DNA from: Cryptomeria japonica | Lineage: Eukaryota; Streptophyta; Pinopsida; Cupressales; Cupressaceae | Length of the DNA stretch: 64,000 nucleotides | Assembly: GCF_030272615.1 (NCBI RefSeq) | Contig: NW_026729280.1 | Span: 1 to 64,000, forward strand | Direction: 5' to 3' | Part shown: piece after piece, positions 42,692 to 55,250 of the stretch | Numbering within the stretch: the first letter of the stretch is position 1 | How the letters are laid out: each line of letters opens with the position of its first letter | Program-made: the position numbers and the translations under genes | The notes under the pieces: generated by a model | The model's database searches: none | Seen by the model: the letters and a program-made list of their open reading frames with translations, nothing else | What the model was told of the DNA's origin: nothing

Positions 42692-43665
42692 TGTTGGCCA
42701 TTTGGTGGAATGGATTATGTGCTTCATTGATGTTTTGTCATTGATGTCAACACTAGCTATTTGGATGCTTTATTGACACCCTTCTGGTCCAGTAGGTTGA
42801 GTGGTTTTTGGTTAACTTGTATCCAACATGATATGGTTAACTCCTGTATAATCTGGTAATAGAATTGGCTTGTTCATAATGCCTATACTCATATTTGGTG
42901 AGTTGGTTTCGGTTTGGCGATTGGATGTTATCCTACTTACACAAAAGATTGGTTTATGATTTCGGTGAGGGTTTCACTGGCAGATCTTTTGGTGGAGATC
43001 ATTGATGCATTGTGTAATCGGTGTTGGTGCAACTTCTGATGGAGTTTCAGGATGTTGTTAGTAATCTTGTTCGATAAATGGTGTTTGGAGATCATTGTTG
43101 AAGCGTGTGGACCTATACTTGGTCCCGATTGATCTAGGTTATGGACCAACATTAATGTAATGTGTGGACAAGAATTATTGTTGTATTTATGGGATGTCTT
43201 TTGTGTTGGATATTATTTGTTATAATATAAGGATGACATGGTTTGTAATGATGTAATTTATTTATTGTCTCATAGCTGACCTGATTGTTTATGGTCGAGG
43301 GTTTGTATAAATAAGATGTAAGATCTCATTGTAGATCACCGTGGTTATTGTAAGAGGTCATGGTCAAGGAATGTAATGTGCAAATATTGTAATATCATTT
43401 AGATAGAGGATTTGGTCGATCAATGGAGATCAAGTTGGGTTTGTAAGAGGATTTAGCCATCTAGTATTGAGCTTAACTGGAACTATGCTCAGGCATAGGA
43501 GATGCTATATTTTACAGTTCAACACTTCTTTGTATTGTAGTCCGGATTTGTGTGTAGTCAGTGAGACTCCTTTTATGATGAGCAGTGTGCTCTAGGTTGC
43601 TGGCCTTCTTGCAAGTGCATGCCCCTTTATTGTAAATTCACATACTTACTACAAAAGTATTATCT
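42692..43665 (+). repeat. 3' LTR of copia D, truncated
   Basis: It starts TGTTGGCCATTTGGTGG after the polypurine tract and matches the 5' LTR until about 43665 (agtattatct). The last part, seen in the 5' LTR, is missing; LINE-2 follows at once. Confidence 0.88.
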
Positions 43666-45814
43666 GGTTGTAAACAAAGCATGGAGGGTTTGGTAACCTT
43701 AAGAAAAATATACTGATTATGTGATTCTCTTCCACCCCTCTGCCAACTAAGTCAAAATTATGGCTAAAAAAAGACGACAAGAAAGATAAAGAGTGGACAT
43801 AGGTTTCCACTAAGAACAAAAGAAGAAGAAAACAAATGTGGGAGGCAACAATAAGGCTAGAAGACCTTTTTTGAGAGACATTAGATAGAAGGATGCAGAA
43901 TGAGAGGTAGTAGTAGCGAAACAAATAACCCTAGATGGGCTCTCAGAAAATAAATAGAATAAAACTTTATAACCCCTAAGTTGAGTCTGTCTCTATTCAA
44001 GTGAGCAAATTTGATTTTCTCTGGATTTGGTTTTTATGAAAGTTCTCTCCTAAAATGTTTAGGGTTTGAATATCTCAATAAAAAAACATATGTTAAGATG
44101 TAAGCTAACAGAATAAAATTTGGATATTTTAGTGATTCAAGAGACTAAAATGAATGAGGAGAATTTCAATAAGGCTACTAACTCCTCCTGGGATGCTTCC
44201 TTCTTCATAAATTGTGACTCTAATGGTGCTTCTGGGGGAATTGCCACTCTCTGGAACCCTAATTTTTTTGAAGGCTCATTGATTCACTTTGAAAAAAATT
44301 GTCTTTTTATTAGGATGAAAGATCTTAGATCCCCCCTCCAATGGTACCTTGTTAATGTTTATGCCCCTAATGCTAGGTTCCCTAGAGCTCAACTCTGGTC
44401 CACTCTATTTTGTCTCATTGGGAATCAAAATAATGACTCATGGATGGTTGGGGGAGATTTCAATTCCCCTTTGTACCCTTCTGAGAAAGCTAGTGGTTGT
44501 GAGGACTACTTGGATAATATGATTGATCTTGTTTATTTCATCTCCCCCTCTAATTGGTGTTATGGGAACCATTTGTTTCAGGTTCAGTTAGATAGGGTGT
44601 TGGTGTTTACTAATTGGGAGAACTTTGATTCTTTCTCTCTTTTCTCCTTCCCTAGACCGAGGTTTGATCATAATGATATCCTTTTGGTGATGGATGGCCC
44701 TTGTGATCATAAATATTACCCTTTCAGGAATGAGATAATGTGGTCTCATTTCCTGGATTTCATAAATATCTTTGAACAAAAAAAGGCCATTATCTCTAAC
44801 TTGGGGAATATTTAGAGTAATATTGAAGAGAAGAGTGCACTGGAAAAAGAACACGAAGAGGAAGAGGATTTGAGAAATCAATGACTTCTTTGTAATAGAA
44901 AGGAAGAGGTGTTTTAGAAACATAAATCAAGGATATAGTGGCTAAATGAAGGTGATAAAAACACTAAGTTCTTCCACTAATCTACAATAAAGAACAAAAG
45001 TAGAAATAGAATAAGGAAACTCTTCAAAGAGGATGGTACTACGGTGGAGGATGAGGATGAAATGGCTACTCTTCTAATTGATTTTCTTATCTCAAACACT
45101 CCTAATGGCCAAAATGGTCTCCAAGACCCCCACAAACTCTTGGATGTTATCCTTAAAGTTATTAGGGTCGAGGATTTATCTAAGCTGACTGAAAGGGTCA
45201 CCTTGTAGGAGGTGCAAACTACTTTATTCACCTTTGCCCCATGTAAGGCCCTGGGGCCAAATGGGTTTCCCCCTACCTTCTAACATAATTGGGATATTGT
45301 GGGAGCTGATGTCTTCAATGTAGTTAAGGACTTCTTCAGAGCAAATAAACTCCTTAAACAAGTCAGTGCTACTTTCATATCTTTAATCCCTAAACATGAT
45401 AATGTTGTTTCCACCAAAGAATTCAAACTTATTAGTCTTTGTAAAATGATGTACAAGGTCCTCTCCAAAGTGCTTCTCAATATAATAAAACCCATTCTTG
45501 ATAAGTTAATCTTTGGTAATGAGAAATGTTTTTTGAAAGGGAGACACATTCTTGATGTTGTTATTGTGGCTCATGAACTTGTCTACTCGATGCAGAACAT
45601 CAAAGAACCCACCATGGATTTCAAAATTTATATCTTTAAGGCCTACAACAAGTTTTCTTGGGACTTCCTCTTCAAAGTCCTTGGAAGATTTGGGTTCAAA
45701 GTAATATTCTGAAGAATGATAGAAAAATGTGTTTGTACCCTAAAATTTTTTGTCCTTCTTCATGGGAGCCCCAAGGGATACTTCCGTGGTGAAAAAGGGG
45801 TTTGCAAGGGATAT
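43666..45814 (+). pseudogene. LINE-2, left part: ORF1 end, endonuclease, RT start
   Basis: A basic region near 43800-43850 (KNKRRRKQMWEATIRL) resembles the end of a plant L1 ORF1. The endonuclease begins at an ATG at 44036 (KVLS, stop, NV, stop, GLN, where W and R codons became stops). It continues with VIQETKM, SGGIATLWNP, YLVNVYAPN, VGGDFNSPLYP and QLDRVLV; the final SDH motif reads FDHND. The RT follows: CKALGPNGFPPTF, SATFISLIPKHDN, LISLCKMMYKVLSKVL, FLKGRHILD, IFKAYNKFSWDFLFKV and LLHGSPKGYF. The element is split at 45814 by gypsy H. Confidence 0.9.
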
Positions 45815-46132
45815 TGGTTTAGGGAAATCTCATGACTAAGATAATCAGGGCAATGAAGTCCTAAAGGGTACATATGGGAATGTGATCTTTCAATCTATGT
45901 AATAGGATAGTTTTGTTTGGTTGATTTTTGTAATAAAACCCACTTTGTTACCCAATGACATGGATTTGACAAGTTGATAATCCACCATAGGCATATGGGC
46001 CTAGGGGTATTTAGTTGATTATTGTTTAGGTTTTTATGTGTTGGAGGTGTCTTAGGAAGATTTAAGATATGTTGAAACAACTCTAGGTAGGCGGACTTAA
46101 CATGTGTCAAAGTTGCACAAACATGACAACTT
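45815..46132 (+). repeat. 5' LTR of gypsy H, first part
   Basis: It follows the start of the 3' LTR (58720 onward): gactaagataat.aggg, ggatagttttgtttggttga, gacatggattt.gcaagttg. It stops at acatgacaactt where copia E is inserted. Confidence 0.9.
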
Positions 46133-47218
46133 TGTTAGGACCTAGAGACAACTGAGAGGGGTGGTGAATCAGTTGTCTAATAATTTCAACCCAAATATAA
46201 GTTAACTAAACTTGATAGTTAATACTGGTAAACCAAACTTAATATCGATAAATAGATTAACAATTAATAACAGTATCAGTGAAACTTAATGCATGAAACA
46301 GAATGAGAAACAACATCCACAACACAACATAGATATTTGTATGTGGAAACCCTATAAGGGGAAAAACCACAATGGGAAACCTTACCCACAATCAGATGAT
46401 ACTACTAGAGATAGTATATGTTTACAAATGGGGTTTGCACATGCAGAAAGGCCAACTGCCTAGAGCTCACTCAATCACAAAATAGGAGTCACACTAACTA
46501 CAATTGGATAATTAAATCTAATGATAGTGTACTACTCAAAGTAGCATCTCCAATGCTAGATTCAGTACCGATTAAGCTCTGATTATCTCCTTTAAACCTT
46601 TCTTGAGTCTTCAAATGATATTTACATGAGTAGCTCTGCTTATATTCACATATACCAAATATCAAAACCTTACAATACCTTATTACATCACATCACCATA
46701 TTAATCTCACAATTAAGATCTTACATATATACCAAAACCTAAGAGCAAATGTGTAGGTCAACTTACTAAGATTAATATAATAAAATCTATTACAAGTAAG
46801 TCAAGATGCAATGCATCATGTCGGCTCAACAACAATGTTAATTTATTAAACCATCTCCATAACATGTCATGCTGATCTAGAATAGATAATGCATGTCGGT
46901 CTATAACCTAGACCAATTTGCTGATAACAACAAATATGTCAACCCGATTAGACCAATAACCAAATCTCCAAGACCAAGTGTCCAAACCATATTTTGGATA
47001 TAGCCAAGTGATCTCCAGATGATAACAAGTCATCCTTAGTGCTAGTGAATAATATAACATGTCGGTGAACCAAATACCGGTGACTGTGCGTAAGTCACTG
47101 AACTTGCCGGTGAACATAATGTGTTGATTCAACATAACCAAAGATCTCCAGAAGGATAAGTATTGATAAGTGTTGAAATCAATGACAAAACTAATGCAAC
47201 ATATCCATAATACCAAGA
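46133..47218 (-). repeat. 3' LTR of copia E
   Basis: 1,086 bp. On the plus strand it starts tgttaggacctagagacaac and ends ataccaaga next to the polypurine tract. The long minus-strand open frames within it (46908-47474) have no known domain and are probably chance. Confidence 0.92.
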
Positions 47219-47589
47219 ATCTCCCCCTTTGGCATTGATGGCAACACAAGATGGAAAAACCATCTAAGTGCCAAAGCAAAAATGCCAATAAACCAAAAAA
47301 CAACAATCTCCATAATAGATCAATACCAAAAATTAAAATACAAATGTAGAGAGTAAAAATCTCTCCCCCAATGAATAATCTCTCCCTAAAGGATAATATG
47401 TTTTGCCATATATATCTCTCCCCCTTTGACATCAAATGCCAAAGCAATATAAATACCAGATTCAACCAGTTCATAGAGCCAACTTATCCAACTAATCCCC
47501 CTAAGAAGTAGTTGTCCTCCATCAAAGCCAAAAAAATGTTTCTGTGTAAGTTCTATCGGTTTGATGCCAAGCATCAACTATCTAAGTCT
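47219..47589 (-). other. Copia E 3' non-coding region with polypurine tracts
   Basis: C-rich plus-strand tracts (ctccccctttggc at 47222, tctctcccccaatg near 47359, tctctcccccttt near 47412) are polypurine on the minus strand. The first adjoins the LTR. Confidence 0.85.
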
Positions 47590-48110
47590 CTGTCAGTGAG
47601 AGTATAACCCCAAGCTATTCTCTCATATATTCAAAAGTTTCCTTAGGAAAAGGCTTAGTAAAGATGTCTACAATCTTCTCTTTAGTATTCACATAAACCA
47701 ATTTCACTTCTTTTGCTTCAAAATTCTCTTTTAAAAAACTGTATTTGATAGAAACATGTTTAGTTTTAGAGTGAAATATCAGATTCTTAGATATATCAAT
47801 TGCTGCTAAATTGTCACAATAGATGATTATGGGTTCTTTATGTTTTACCTTTATGTCCTTCAACATTTTCTTAATCGATAATACCTGAGTACAATTATTT
47901 TCCCCCACAACATATTTTGATTCTACAATTGATAATGAGGTACAATTCTGGTTCTTGCTCAGCCATGAAATCAATCTACTACCAAGAAAGAATTCCTCAC
48001 TAGTGGTGCTCTTTCTGTCATCTACATCTCCTACCCAATTAGCATTGGTGTATGCACATAACTCAAAATTGTCTTTAGGATACCATAAACCAAGATTTGT
48101 TGTGCCTTGT
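47590..48110 (-). pseudogene. Copia E RNase H
   Basis: YTNANWVGDVDDRKSTTSEE has the first catalytic Asp changed to Asn (usually Y-D-A-DWAGD). LSIVESKYVVGENNCTQVLS, IYCDNLAAIDISKNLIFHS and KEKIVDIFTKPFPKETFEYM follow, ending near 47600. The changes at the catalytic region make activity unlikely. Confidence 0.88.
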
Positions 48111-49073
48111 AAATATTAGAAAATTTCTTTCACTGTCGATTCATGATTTTCTCTAGGATTACTCTGAAATCTTGAAATAATACACACTGCAATCATTATA
48201 TCAGGTCTTGTTTGTGTGAAATACAGTAAACCTCCAATCATAGATTTGTATCTTGTCGGATTAACAGGAGATGAATCATCCTTCAATGATAGTTTATCAA
48301 TTGTAGTCATAGGAGTACTTACCGGTTTAGAGTTTTCCATACCAAATTTCTTCAATAATTCCTTCAAGTACTTTGATTGACATAAGAATATAGCTTTATT
48401 AGTCTGTGAAGTCTGCAATCCTAAAAGGAATTTTATCTCCCCAATCATAGACATTTCAAATTCTTCCTACATCTTATTAGAAAAGTCTTTACACAATCCA
48501 TCTTCTCCTCCAAAAATGATGTCATCAACAAAAACTTCAATAACCAAAATGTCTTCATTAGTCACTTTGAAATATAAGTTGTTGTCAACATTACCTTTAG
48601 TGTAACCAAGTTTCATAAGATATTTATCCAATCTAGCATACCAATCTCTAGGAGCTTGCTTCAATCCATATAGAGCTTTCCTTAACCTACAAACCATATC
48701 TTTATCATTTGTCAATGAAAATCCATCAGGTTGTTCAATAAAATTCCTCTTCAAGATCACCATTCAAAAATACACATTTAACATCCATTTGATATACTTT
48801 ATAGTTTCTGTGTGCTGCAAATGCAAGAAATAGTCTAACTACCTCAATTCCAGCTATCGGTGCAAAGGTTTCATTGTAATCATGTCCTTCTTTCTGTGAA
48901 TATCCCTTACAGAATAATCTTGGTTTGTTTTTTATTACCTTACCATCTTCATTTAGTTTATTTCTGAATACCCATTTAGTTCCAATTACATTTTTATTTT
49001 TAGGTTGGGGAACCAATGTCCATGTATTGTTCTTTTCAATTTGTTCTAATTCATCTTCTATAACCTTATCCAA
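48111..49073 (-). pseudogene. Copia E reverse transcriptase
   Basis: From 49073 the frame reads [77 protein letters not shown], then a one-base shift. [33 protein letters not shown] and the catalytic FVDDIIFGG follow near 48500-48530. After a stop come MIGEIKFLLGLQTSQTNKAI and GMENSKPVSTPMTT. About one shift and two stops. Confidence 0.93.
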
Positions 49074-50325
49074 TGTTTATCTTCACATGCCTCAATAATA
49101 GATGCTGGTTCAATTTGAGAAATTAAACATACCTCTTCATTTTTTAGTCTTCCTCTTGTCATAACTCCTTGATACTTATTCTCAATTATCTGACTTTTCG
49201 AGTGATTCAATCTTACATACCTAAGTGTATTCACTTGCTTCTGTTCTTCAGTCACTGTGGAATTCTCTGATGATGCCAGTGTGATTGGATTAATATTTTG
49301 TACTGGTGCATTTTGTATAGGTTCATTTGTGATTAGCTCAACTACCGGTTCAGAATTCATAAACCTTGAATTTCTTCTAAAGTGTTCATCAATCTTCACA
49401 TTTGCACTCTTAGTGATTTTCTGCAATCTCTTATTAAAACATTTATATGTTTTTCTTTTAGATGAATACCCAAAAAATATTCCTTCATCACTTCTAGGAT
49501 CAAATTTAGAAATATACTCATATCTCCTAATGTAACATTTGCTTCCAAATATTTTGAAGTACTTAAGAGTAGGAATATTACCAAACCATAGTTCATAGGG
49601 TGTCTTACCGGTTTCACCTTTGATGTGAACTTTGTTGAAAGTGTAAACCATTGTATACACTACTTCTCTCCAATACATGAGGTAGATTTTCTTTTGATAT
49701 CAGGCTTATAGTTGTATCCAGAATAGTTATATTCTTACTTTCCATAACTCCATTTTGCTGAGGTGTCTGGGGTGCTAATAGTTGTCTACTAATTCCATTC
49801 ACTTCACAAAATGTATTGAAATCCTTAGATGAAAATTCACCTCCTTGATCTGATCTTAAATATTTGATTTTTTTGTCGGTTTCATTCTCTACAAGTGCCT
49901 TGAATAATTTAAATTTCTCAAAAGCTTCTGATTTCTCCCTAAGAAAAGTAACCCAACAAATTCTAGAATAATCATCAATGATTAGCATAAAGTATCTATC
50001 TCCCTATAGACTTCTTGTTATTGTCAGACCACATAAGTCAGTATGAATTAAATCAAGAACTCTTAAAAGTTGTTCTAACTTTCTTTCCCATTTGACATTC
50101 CTTACATACTAGATTATGAGGTTTTACAATCTTAGGTAAATCCCTTATTGCCTTCGATGAACTAATCTTCACAATACAATAAAAATTTACATGATAGAGT
50201 CTTTTACGCCATAACCAACTTTCATAAATGTGTGTAATCAAGCATGTCTTTTCAATGTTATTCAAATGAAAGATATTACCTCTAGCCTGATTACTAGTTG
50301 CAATTTCCAAACCAGTTCTATACAT
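49058..50325 (-). pseudogene. Copia E integrase
   Basis: SWLWRKRLYHVNFYCIVKIS and VCKECQMGKKVRTTF form the zinc-binding part (one His is Tyr). The core has LIHTDLCGL, LRSDQGGEF and QQNGVMESKN, with the three catalytic residues. After a break near 49680, YWREVVYTMVYTFNKVHIKG, PTLKYFKIFGSKCYIRRYEY and GIFFGYSSKRKTYKCFNK continue into the linker before the RT. Confidence 0.92.
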
Positions 50326-50329
50326 GATT

Positions 50330-50678
50330 TTGCATTTACCATTCTTGAATTGTAACTAAAATCCTTTTTCAACTAATTGACCAACACTTAAAAGATTATG
50401 CTTCAAACCTTCAACATAATAAATATTGTCAGTATCATGCTTACCATCAAAAGATATAATGCCTTTTCCTATGATCAAGAAAGCTTTGTCATCTCCAAAT
50501 CTTACTAGACCTCCATTGTATTTTGAAAATATAAGAATTTACTTTTATCACCAGTCATGTGATGTGAACATCCAAAATCTATAATTCATTCATCATTTTC
50601 TTCAATTTTAGTTGTCAGGGTCTGCTCTACTGGTAGAACATTAGGTGTCAGTTGATCTTTTGTTATTGCAACAAAAGC
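50330..50678 (-). pseudogene. Copia E protease, triad DFG
   Basis: IIDFGCSHHMTGDKSKF near 50560-50590 is the active site with Ser of DSG changed to Phe, and a stop before it. LLSVGQLVEKGF-like sequence lies near 50370-50400. The catalytic Asp remains. Confidence 0.82.
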
Positions 50679-51667
50679 TCATCCATTATCTCCTGGTTCT
50701 TCATTAGAATCATCAATAATTCCTTCATCAGCATAGTAACATGATTTATCTCTATTCTTCTTAAATCTGTATCTCTGATATTCAGGGTTGGGCTTATATA
50801 TTCTTTTAGCTTCTTCTCTCAATCTTGAATGTCTATCCGGACATCTAGATACCATATGACCAATTTTATTACAGTTAAAACATTTAACAGGTTCTTTACC
50901 TTCATACTTACTTCCAATAGGACCTTTAGGCATTTTCCTTGCAAATAGTGCTTCAAGATCTTCAAGTTCTTCATTTTCCCTTCTGATGTCTTCAATTTCT
51001 CTTGCATAAAGTGCTTTCCAATAAGATTTATCAGTTGATGATGAAGATGTTATAGATGATGATGCTTTGAAAGCTAAATCTATCTTAATTGTAGAAACAA
51101 GACCAAATTCCTCAAGCTCAAATGCTGAAATTTTTCCACCCAAGGCATCTTTAGATATTGAGGTATAAGGCATAGTTCTTAACACATTAATAGCAGTTAC
51201 TTCAATTTGTATACCGATGGAAATGCTCTTAAAAATTTAGAAATAATTTCATCTTCACTTAAGGAACCTCCACAACATTGTATTTCCTTAACATTTTCAT
51301 TAACCCTTTCCATAAAAGAAAAAATTCTTTCATCTTCTTCCAGTTTCAAATTTTCATACCTAACCCAAAAGAATTCTAGTTTTACAATTTTTAAAGTGGA
51401 ATCACCTTCATTCAATGTCTCTTATTTATCCCAAATAGATTTAGCAGTACTTCGGTCTGATAGTCCCATGATTTGCTAATCTGACAAGGTACTCAAAAGT
51501 CTAGGTGGATTAGGTTGACCTGGTGTAGGACCAACATAACCATTCTGTGTAACATCCCATATGTCTTTTATAATGCAATTCAGATGTGTCTCCATTCTGA
51601 TCTTCCATATACCATAGTTAGTTCCATCAAGTTTTGGACTGTCCTTCCTAAAATAGTTAGTTGCCAT
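50679..51667 (-). pseudogene. gag: Copia E gag, three frames, intact zinc knuckle
   Basis: ATG at 51667 opens ATNYFRKDSPKLDGTNYGIW and RMETHLNCIIKDIWD. The next frame has LNEGDSTLKIVKLE, FMERVNENVKEIQCCGGSL and SEDEIISKFLRAFPSVYKLK. The third, 51185-50679, has KISAFELEEFGLVSTIKI, a Ser-rich linker, EDIRRENEELEDLEALFAR (probable coiled coil) and the knuckle CFNCNKIGHMVSRC with all ligands. Confidence 0.9.
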
Positions 51668-51710
51668 AAAATCTCCTCAAGTTGTTAAACTTTTGCAAAA
51701 AGTGGACTTA

Positions 51711-51722
51711 GCTTTGATACCA
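51711..51722 (-). other. Primer-binding site of copia E
   Basis: The minus strand reads TGGTATCAAAGC, two bases from the LTR. Initiator tRNA-Met type with one change from TGGTATCAGAGC. Confidence 0.9.
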
Positions 51723-51724
51723 AT

Positions 51725-52813
51725 TGTTAGGACCCATAGGCAACTGAGGGGGGGGTGAATCAGTTGTCTAATAATTTTGACCCAAATATAACTTAATAAA
51801 AATTGATACTTAATACCGGTAAACCAAACTTAATGCTTGTAAACAGATTAACAATTAATAATAGTACCAGTGAAACTTAATACATGAAACAGAATGAGAA
51901 ACAATATCCACAACACATAACACATATATATGTACGTGGAAACCCTATAAGGGGAAAAACCAAGGTGGGAAATCTTCCCCACAATTAGATGATACTACTG
52001 TAGATAGTATGTGTTTACACATGGGGTCTGCAGATGCAGAATGGCCAGCTGCCTAGAGCTCACTACTCAATCATAAAATAGGAGTCATGCTGACTACCAT
52101 TGGATGATTAAATCCAATGATAATGTACTACTCAAAGTATAATCTCCAATGCTGGATTGAGTAATAGTTAAGCTCTGATTATCTCCTTCAAACCTTTCTT
52201 GAATCTTCAAATGATGTCTGCACGAGTAGCTCTTCTTATATTTGCATATACCAAATATAATAACCTTACAATACCTTATTACATCACATCACCATATTAA
52301 TCTCACAATTGAGATCTTACATATATACCAAAACCTAAGACCAAATGTGTAGGTCAACTTACTAAGAATAATACAATAAAATCTATTACAAGTAAGTCAA
52401 GATGTGATGCATCATGTCAGCTAAACCACAATGTTAATTGATTAAACCATCTCCATAACGTGTCATGCTGAATTGGAATAGATAACACATGTCGGTCCAT
52501 AACCTAGACCAATTTTCTGGTAACAAGAAATATGTCAACCTGATTAGACCAATAACCAAATCTCCAAGACCAAGTGTCCAAACCATGTTTTCGACATAGC
52601 CAAGTGATCTCTAGATGATAACAAGTCATCCTCAGTGCCAGTGAACAATATAACCTATCTATGAACCAAATACCAGTGATAGTCCATAGGTCATTGAACT
52701 TGTTGGTGAATATAATGTGCCAGTTCAACATAAAAGAAATCTCCAGAAGGATAAGTGTTGATAAGTGTTGACATCAATGACAAAACCAATGCAACATATC
52801 TATAATACCAATA
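51725..52813 (-). repeat. 5' LTR of copia E
   Basis: 1,089 bp. On the plus strand it starts tgttaggacccataggcaac beside the primer site and ends ataccaata. Similar to 46133-47218 over its full length. Confidence 0.92.
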
Positions 52814-54033
52814 AAATTTTGCTTACAAATAGATACTTCCTTCCAATGATCACCTCAGTTCAAAAGGCGACTAATGACCATTGAGTATGGTATAAAATTT
52901 CATTCCCAATCATCATATAGGGGAGAGAAGAGCTTTGTAAGTAATTGGCATCATTGAAGCAATAGAATTCTAAGAATTTCCTGCAATTTTCTTATTCTAC
53001 ATGGTGTACCATACTATATGGACATTTTTGAATTATGAAACTAGTAGGATGTGTTAGTTTGGCCAATCACCTTTCATATACATCAATTATGAGGTCCTAA
53101 TTCACAAAGATAAGGGATAAACCTGCAATTTTCTGCAAGTGGTCTAGATTTGACAGTTTTGCCTAGGGTTTCATAAAGAAATGGCCTCATCTTGCTAATC
53201 CTTCATTGGTGGTCCATGGATTTGGAGGAGATGCATGTATTGCCAGTGTATTTTAGGACTTTGAAATCCTTTTTTAGGTTGGGATTGGTTGGAGGTAAGG
53301 GTTTGATGCATTAAGGTGGGCAACTCCATGTGGCCATCGTGTAAGTGCAATAAAAAGGGTCACACATCAGGTGCTAGGGGTCTAATCATGACCTAAAACT
53401 TAGGAATTGGTTGATTTACCATGTCATAATAGTTCCTCTTATTCTATTTTGATAAGATAAGGTCTATGCCTACCCTCTCCTTTGTAAAATAGGCCTAATT
53501 GGGGCTAATAGGTCTCATAACTAAGATAGGGTTTGGAATCTTACATTCCCAAACTATCTTAACCCTTGGGATATGTTTAGTAACTCTCTAAAGGGTATCC
53601 AAATATGGAATTATTTGTCTAGGTCCTTTGGAGAAATAAGGAGTTAATTGTGGAAAACTGGTCTGGTGGGGCTATAAGGATTAGTAGGCCTTATTGTAGT
53701 AGCAGTCTCAAACCACTAAAGGGAACCTAATTTGTTGATTTTAAGGAGTCTTCCTGACCTAAGGTACTTCAAACCAAACCATATATAAGAATTGGTGAAT
53801 TGGAGAGTGGACCAACCCATTGTTAGGCTATAGGGCCCTTAAGAGTCACTAGAAGACCTTATGAAGAACTCAATGAAAGTGTCCTTGTGATGAAGATTTT
53901 AGGAAGGGAGAGATGTGGGACTTGTCAAATTGATCTTTCTTGACCCCTTAAAGTATTTTAGGATTTCTAGAGTCCTTGGTTTGTCCTTGGATTAGGGGAG
54001 CCTACCCTATACCTATACCAGAGGTCTGCATCA
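52814..54033 (+). repeat. 5' LTR of gypsy H, second part
   Basis: It resumes with ttgcttacaaatagatactt, matching the 3' LTR from about 59036, and ends gaggtctgcatca before the primer site. Confidence 0.92.
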
Positions 54034-54036
54034 AAT

Positions 54037-54048
54037 TGGTATCGAAGC
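54037..54048 (+). other. Primer-binding site of gypsy H
   Basis: TGGTATCGAAGC, three bases after the LTR. It resembles the initiator Met site with changes in the second half. Confidence 0.75.
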
Positions 54049-54154
54049 GTAGGAGGAATCCTTTTGGGAAGGAGAATAGTAGATGTCAGTAGAATAATTA
54101 GAGGGTGAAGATAGAAACATGTCTCCATAGGTGACAAATTTGGAATTTTCTAGG

Positions 54155-55250
54155 ATGGTGCAAGAAAATAGAGAAGAGAATGATCAGCTTAGAAAGTTGA
54201 TAGAAAACTTGGAAGGCAAACTAGAAAGAGGAGGACTTGATGGCTCAGAGTAAGTGGGAGAAGAAGAGGAGAACCCAAAATGGAAAGAAGAAGAGGAAGT
54301 TCCTATAGAGCATAGGTATCTGGTCAATGCCTTGAAGTTTGTGGAGAGGAGGACCATGGACCAAAAATCAAATCTCCCTATTTTTTAGTTGGAAGATAGA
54401 TGTCAATGGAGTGATGGACTGGATAGAGTCCTTGAAGAACTTCCTTCAATGTGAAGACATTGCTGACAACCAAAAGGTGAAGATTGCCAAGTCAAAAATG
54501 CAGAGAGAAGCCTTGACATGGTGGAATTTTGTGCAAGGAGAAAGAGTAAAAGAGGGAAGAGGAATGATCACCTCTTGCAAGAAGATGATTGCAGAGATCA
54601 ATGGAATATATGTACCTAAGGACTCTGAAGTCCAATTACACAAGAGAAGGCAGAATCTCAGACAGAAAGAGATGGATGTGTGTGCCTATACTGAAGAGTT
54701 TCAGAAATTGAGTATAAAGTCTAAGAAGGCTGAAGATGAAAGTGAAAGAGTGGCAAGGTATCTAAACGGCCTAAGGTGGAACATACAAGAAGAGTTGAAC
54801 CTCTTGTACCTTGACACTATTTGTAAATGCTATCAACTAGCATTAAAGGTGGAGTATAAGTTTAAAAGAAGGCAAGAGTACAACAGTAGAGGAAGGGATA
54901 AGCAACCAAGAGGAAGAAGAAACTTCAAAGGGAGAGGATCAAATTTTTAATTCCAAGGAGAGAGAAGTCAAGAATCCTCAAGGAATGACAACAACAATAA
55001 AGGCAACTACAGAGGGAGAAGGCCTAATTTTAGAGGTAGATCATCAAGAAGAGGAGCAGGATCAATAAGGTGTTTTAACTACAATCAAGAGGGACACATT
55101 GCTAGTAGATTCCCAAAGAAGATGGGGTCTAGTTCCCAAGGAGAAAGGAGATCCGACCTAACCCAAGAATCAGATTACCAAGGTGGGGGTAAACCTGATT
55201 CATATGGCTATTTAGAGATAGGAGAGACATTAATGTTGAGAATAACCCTT
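54155..55250 (+). pseudogene. gag: Gypsy H gag
   Basis: An early frame from 54155 has charged repeats (NDQLRKLIENLEGKLE). A frame change near 54350 leads to the open part ending at 54950, with the retrotransposon gag core: DWIESLKNFLQCEDIADNQK, KIAKSKMQREALTWWNF, VCAYTEEFQKLS and VARYLNGLRWNIQEEL. An Arg/Gly-rich stretch follows. The zinc knuckle at 55071-55112 reads CFNYNQEGHIASRF, with two cysteines lost. Confidence 0.87.

Larger units (their letters stand above)
31504..43665 (+). mobile_element. Copia element D, split by G, 3' LTR truncated
   Basis: Parts: 5' LTR 31504-32495 plus 37872-38059, internal region 38062-42691, and 3' LTR 42692-43665. The internal region has all copia domains in order with many stops. 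The 3' LTR lacks roughly its last 200 bp, where LINE-2 begins. It is a close relative of C and E (same gag, knuckle and RT words) but has a different LTR front. Confidence 0.9.
46133..52813 (-). mobile_element. Copia element E, complete, nested in gypsy H LTR
   Basis: Minus-strand element with LTRs at 46133-47218 (3') and 51725-52813 (5'), primer site, all domains and polypurine tracts. The target duplication is aactt/aaatt (one change). It shares gag, knuckle and enzyme words with C and D. The polyprotein is only mildly damaged: three gag pieces, one protease change and few stops in the enzymes. Confidence 0.95.

Noticed and set aside
46908-47474. Minus-strand open frame of 188 codons
   Set aside because: It lies inside the 3' LTR of copia E. 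A related stretch is in the 5' LTR (52504-52731) simply because LTRs are copies. No known domain.
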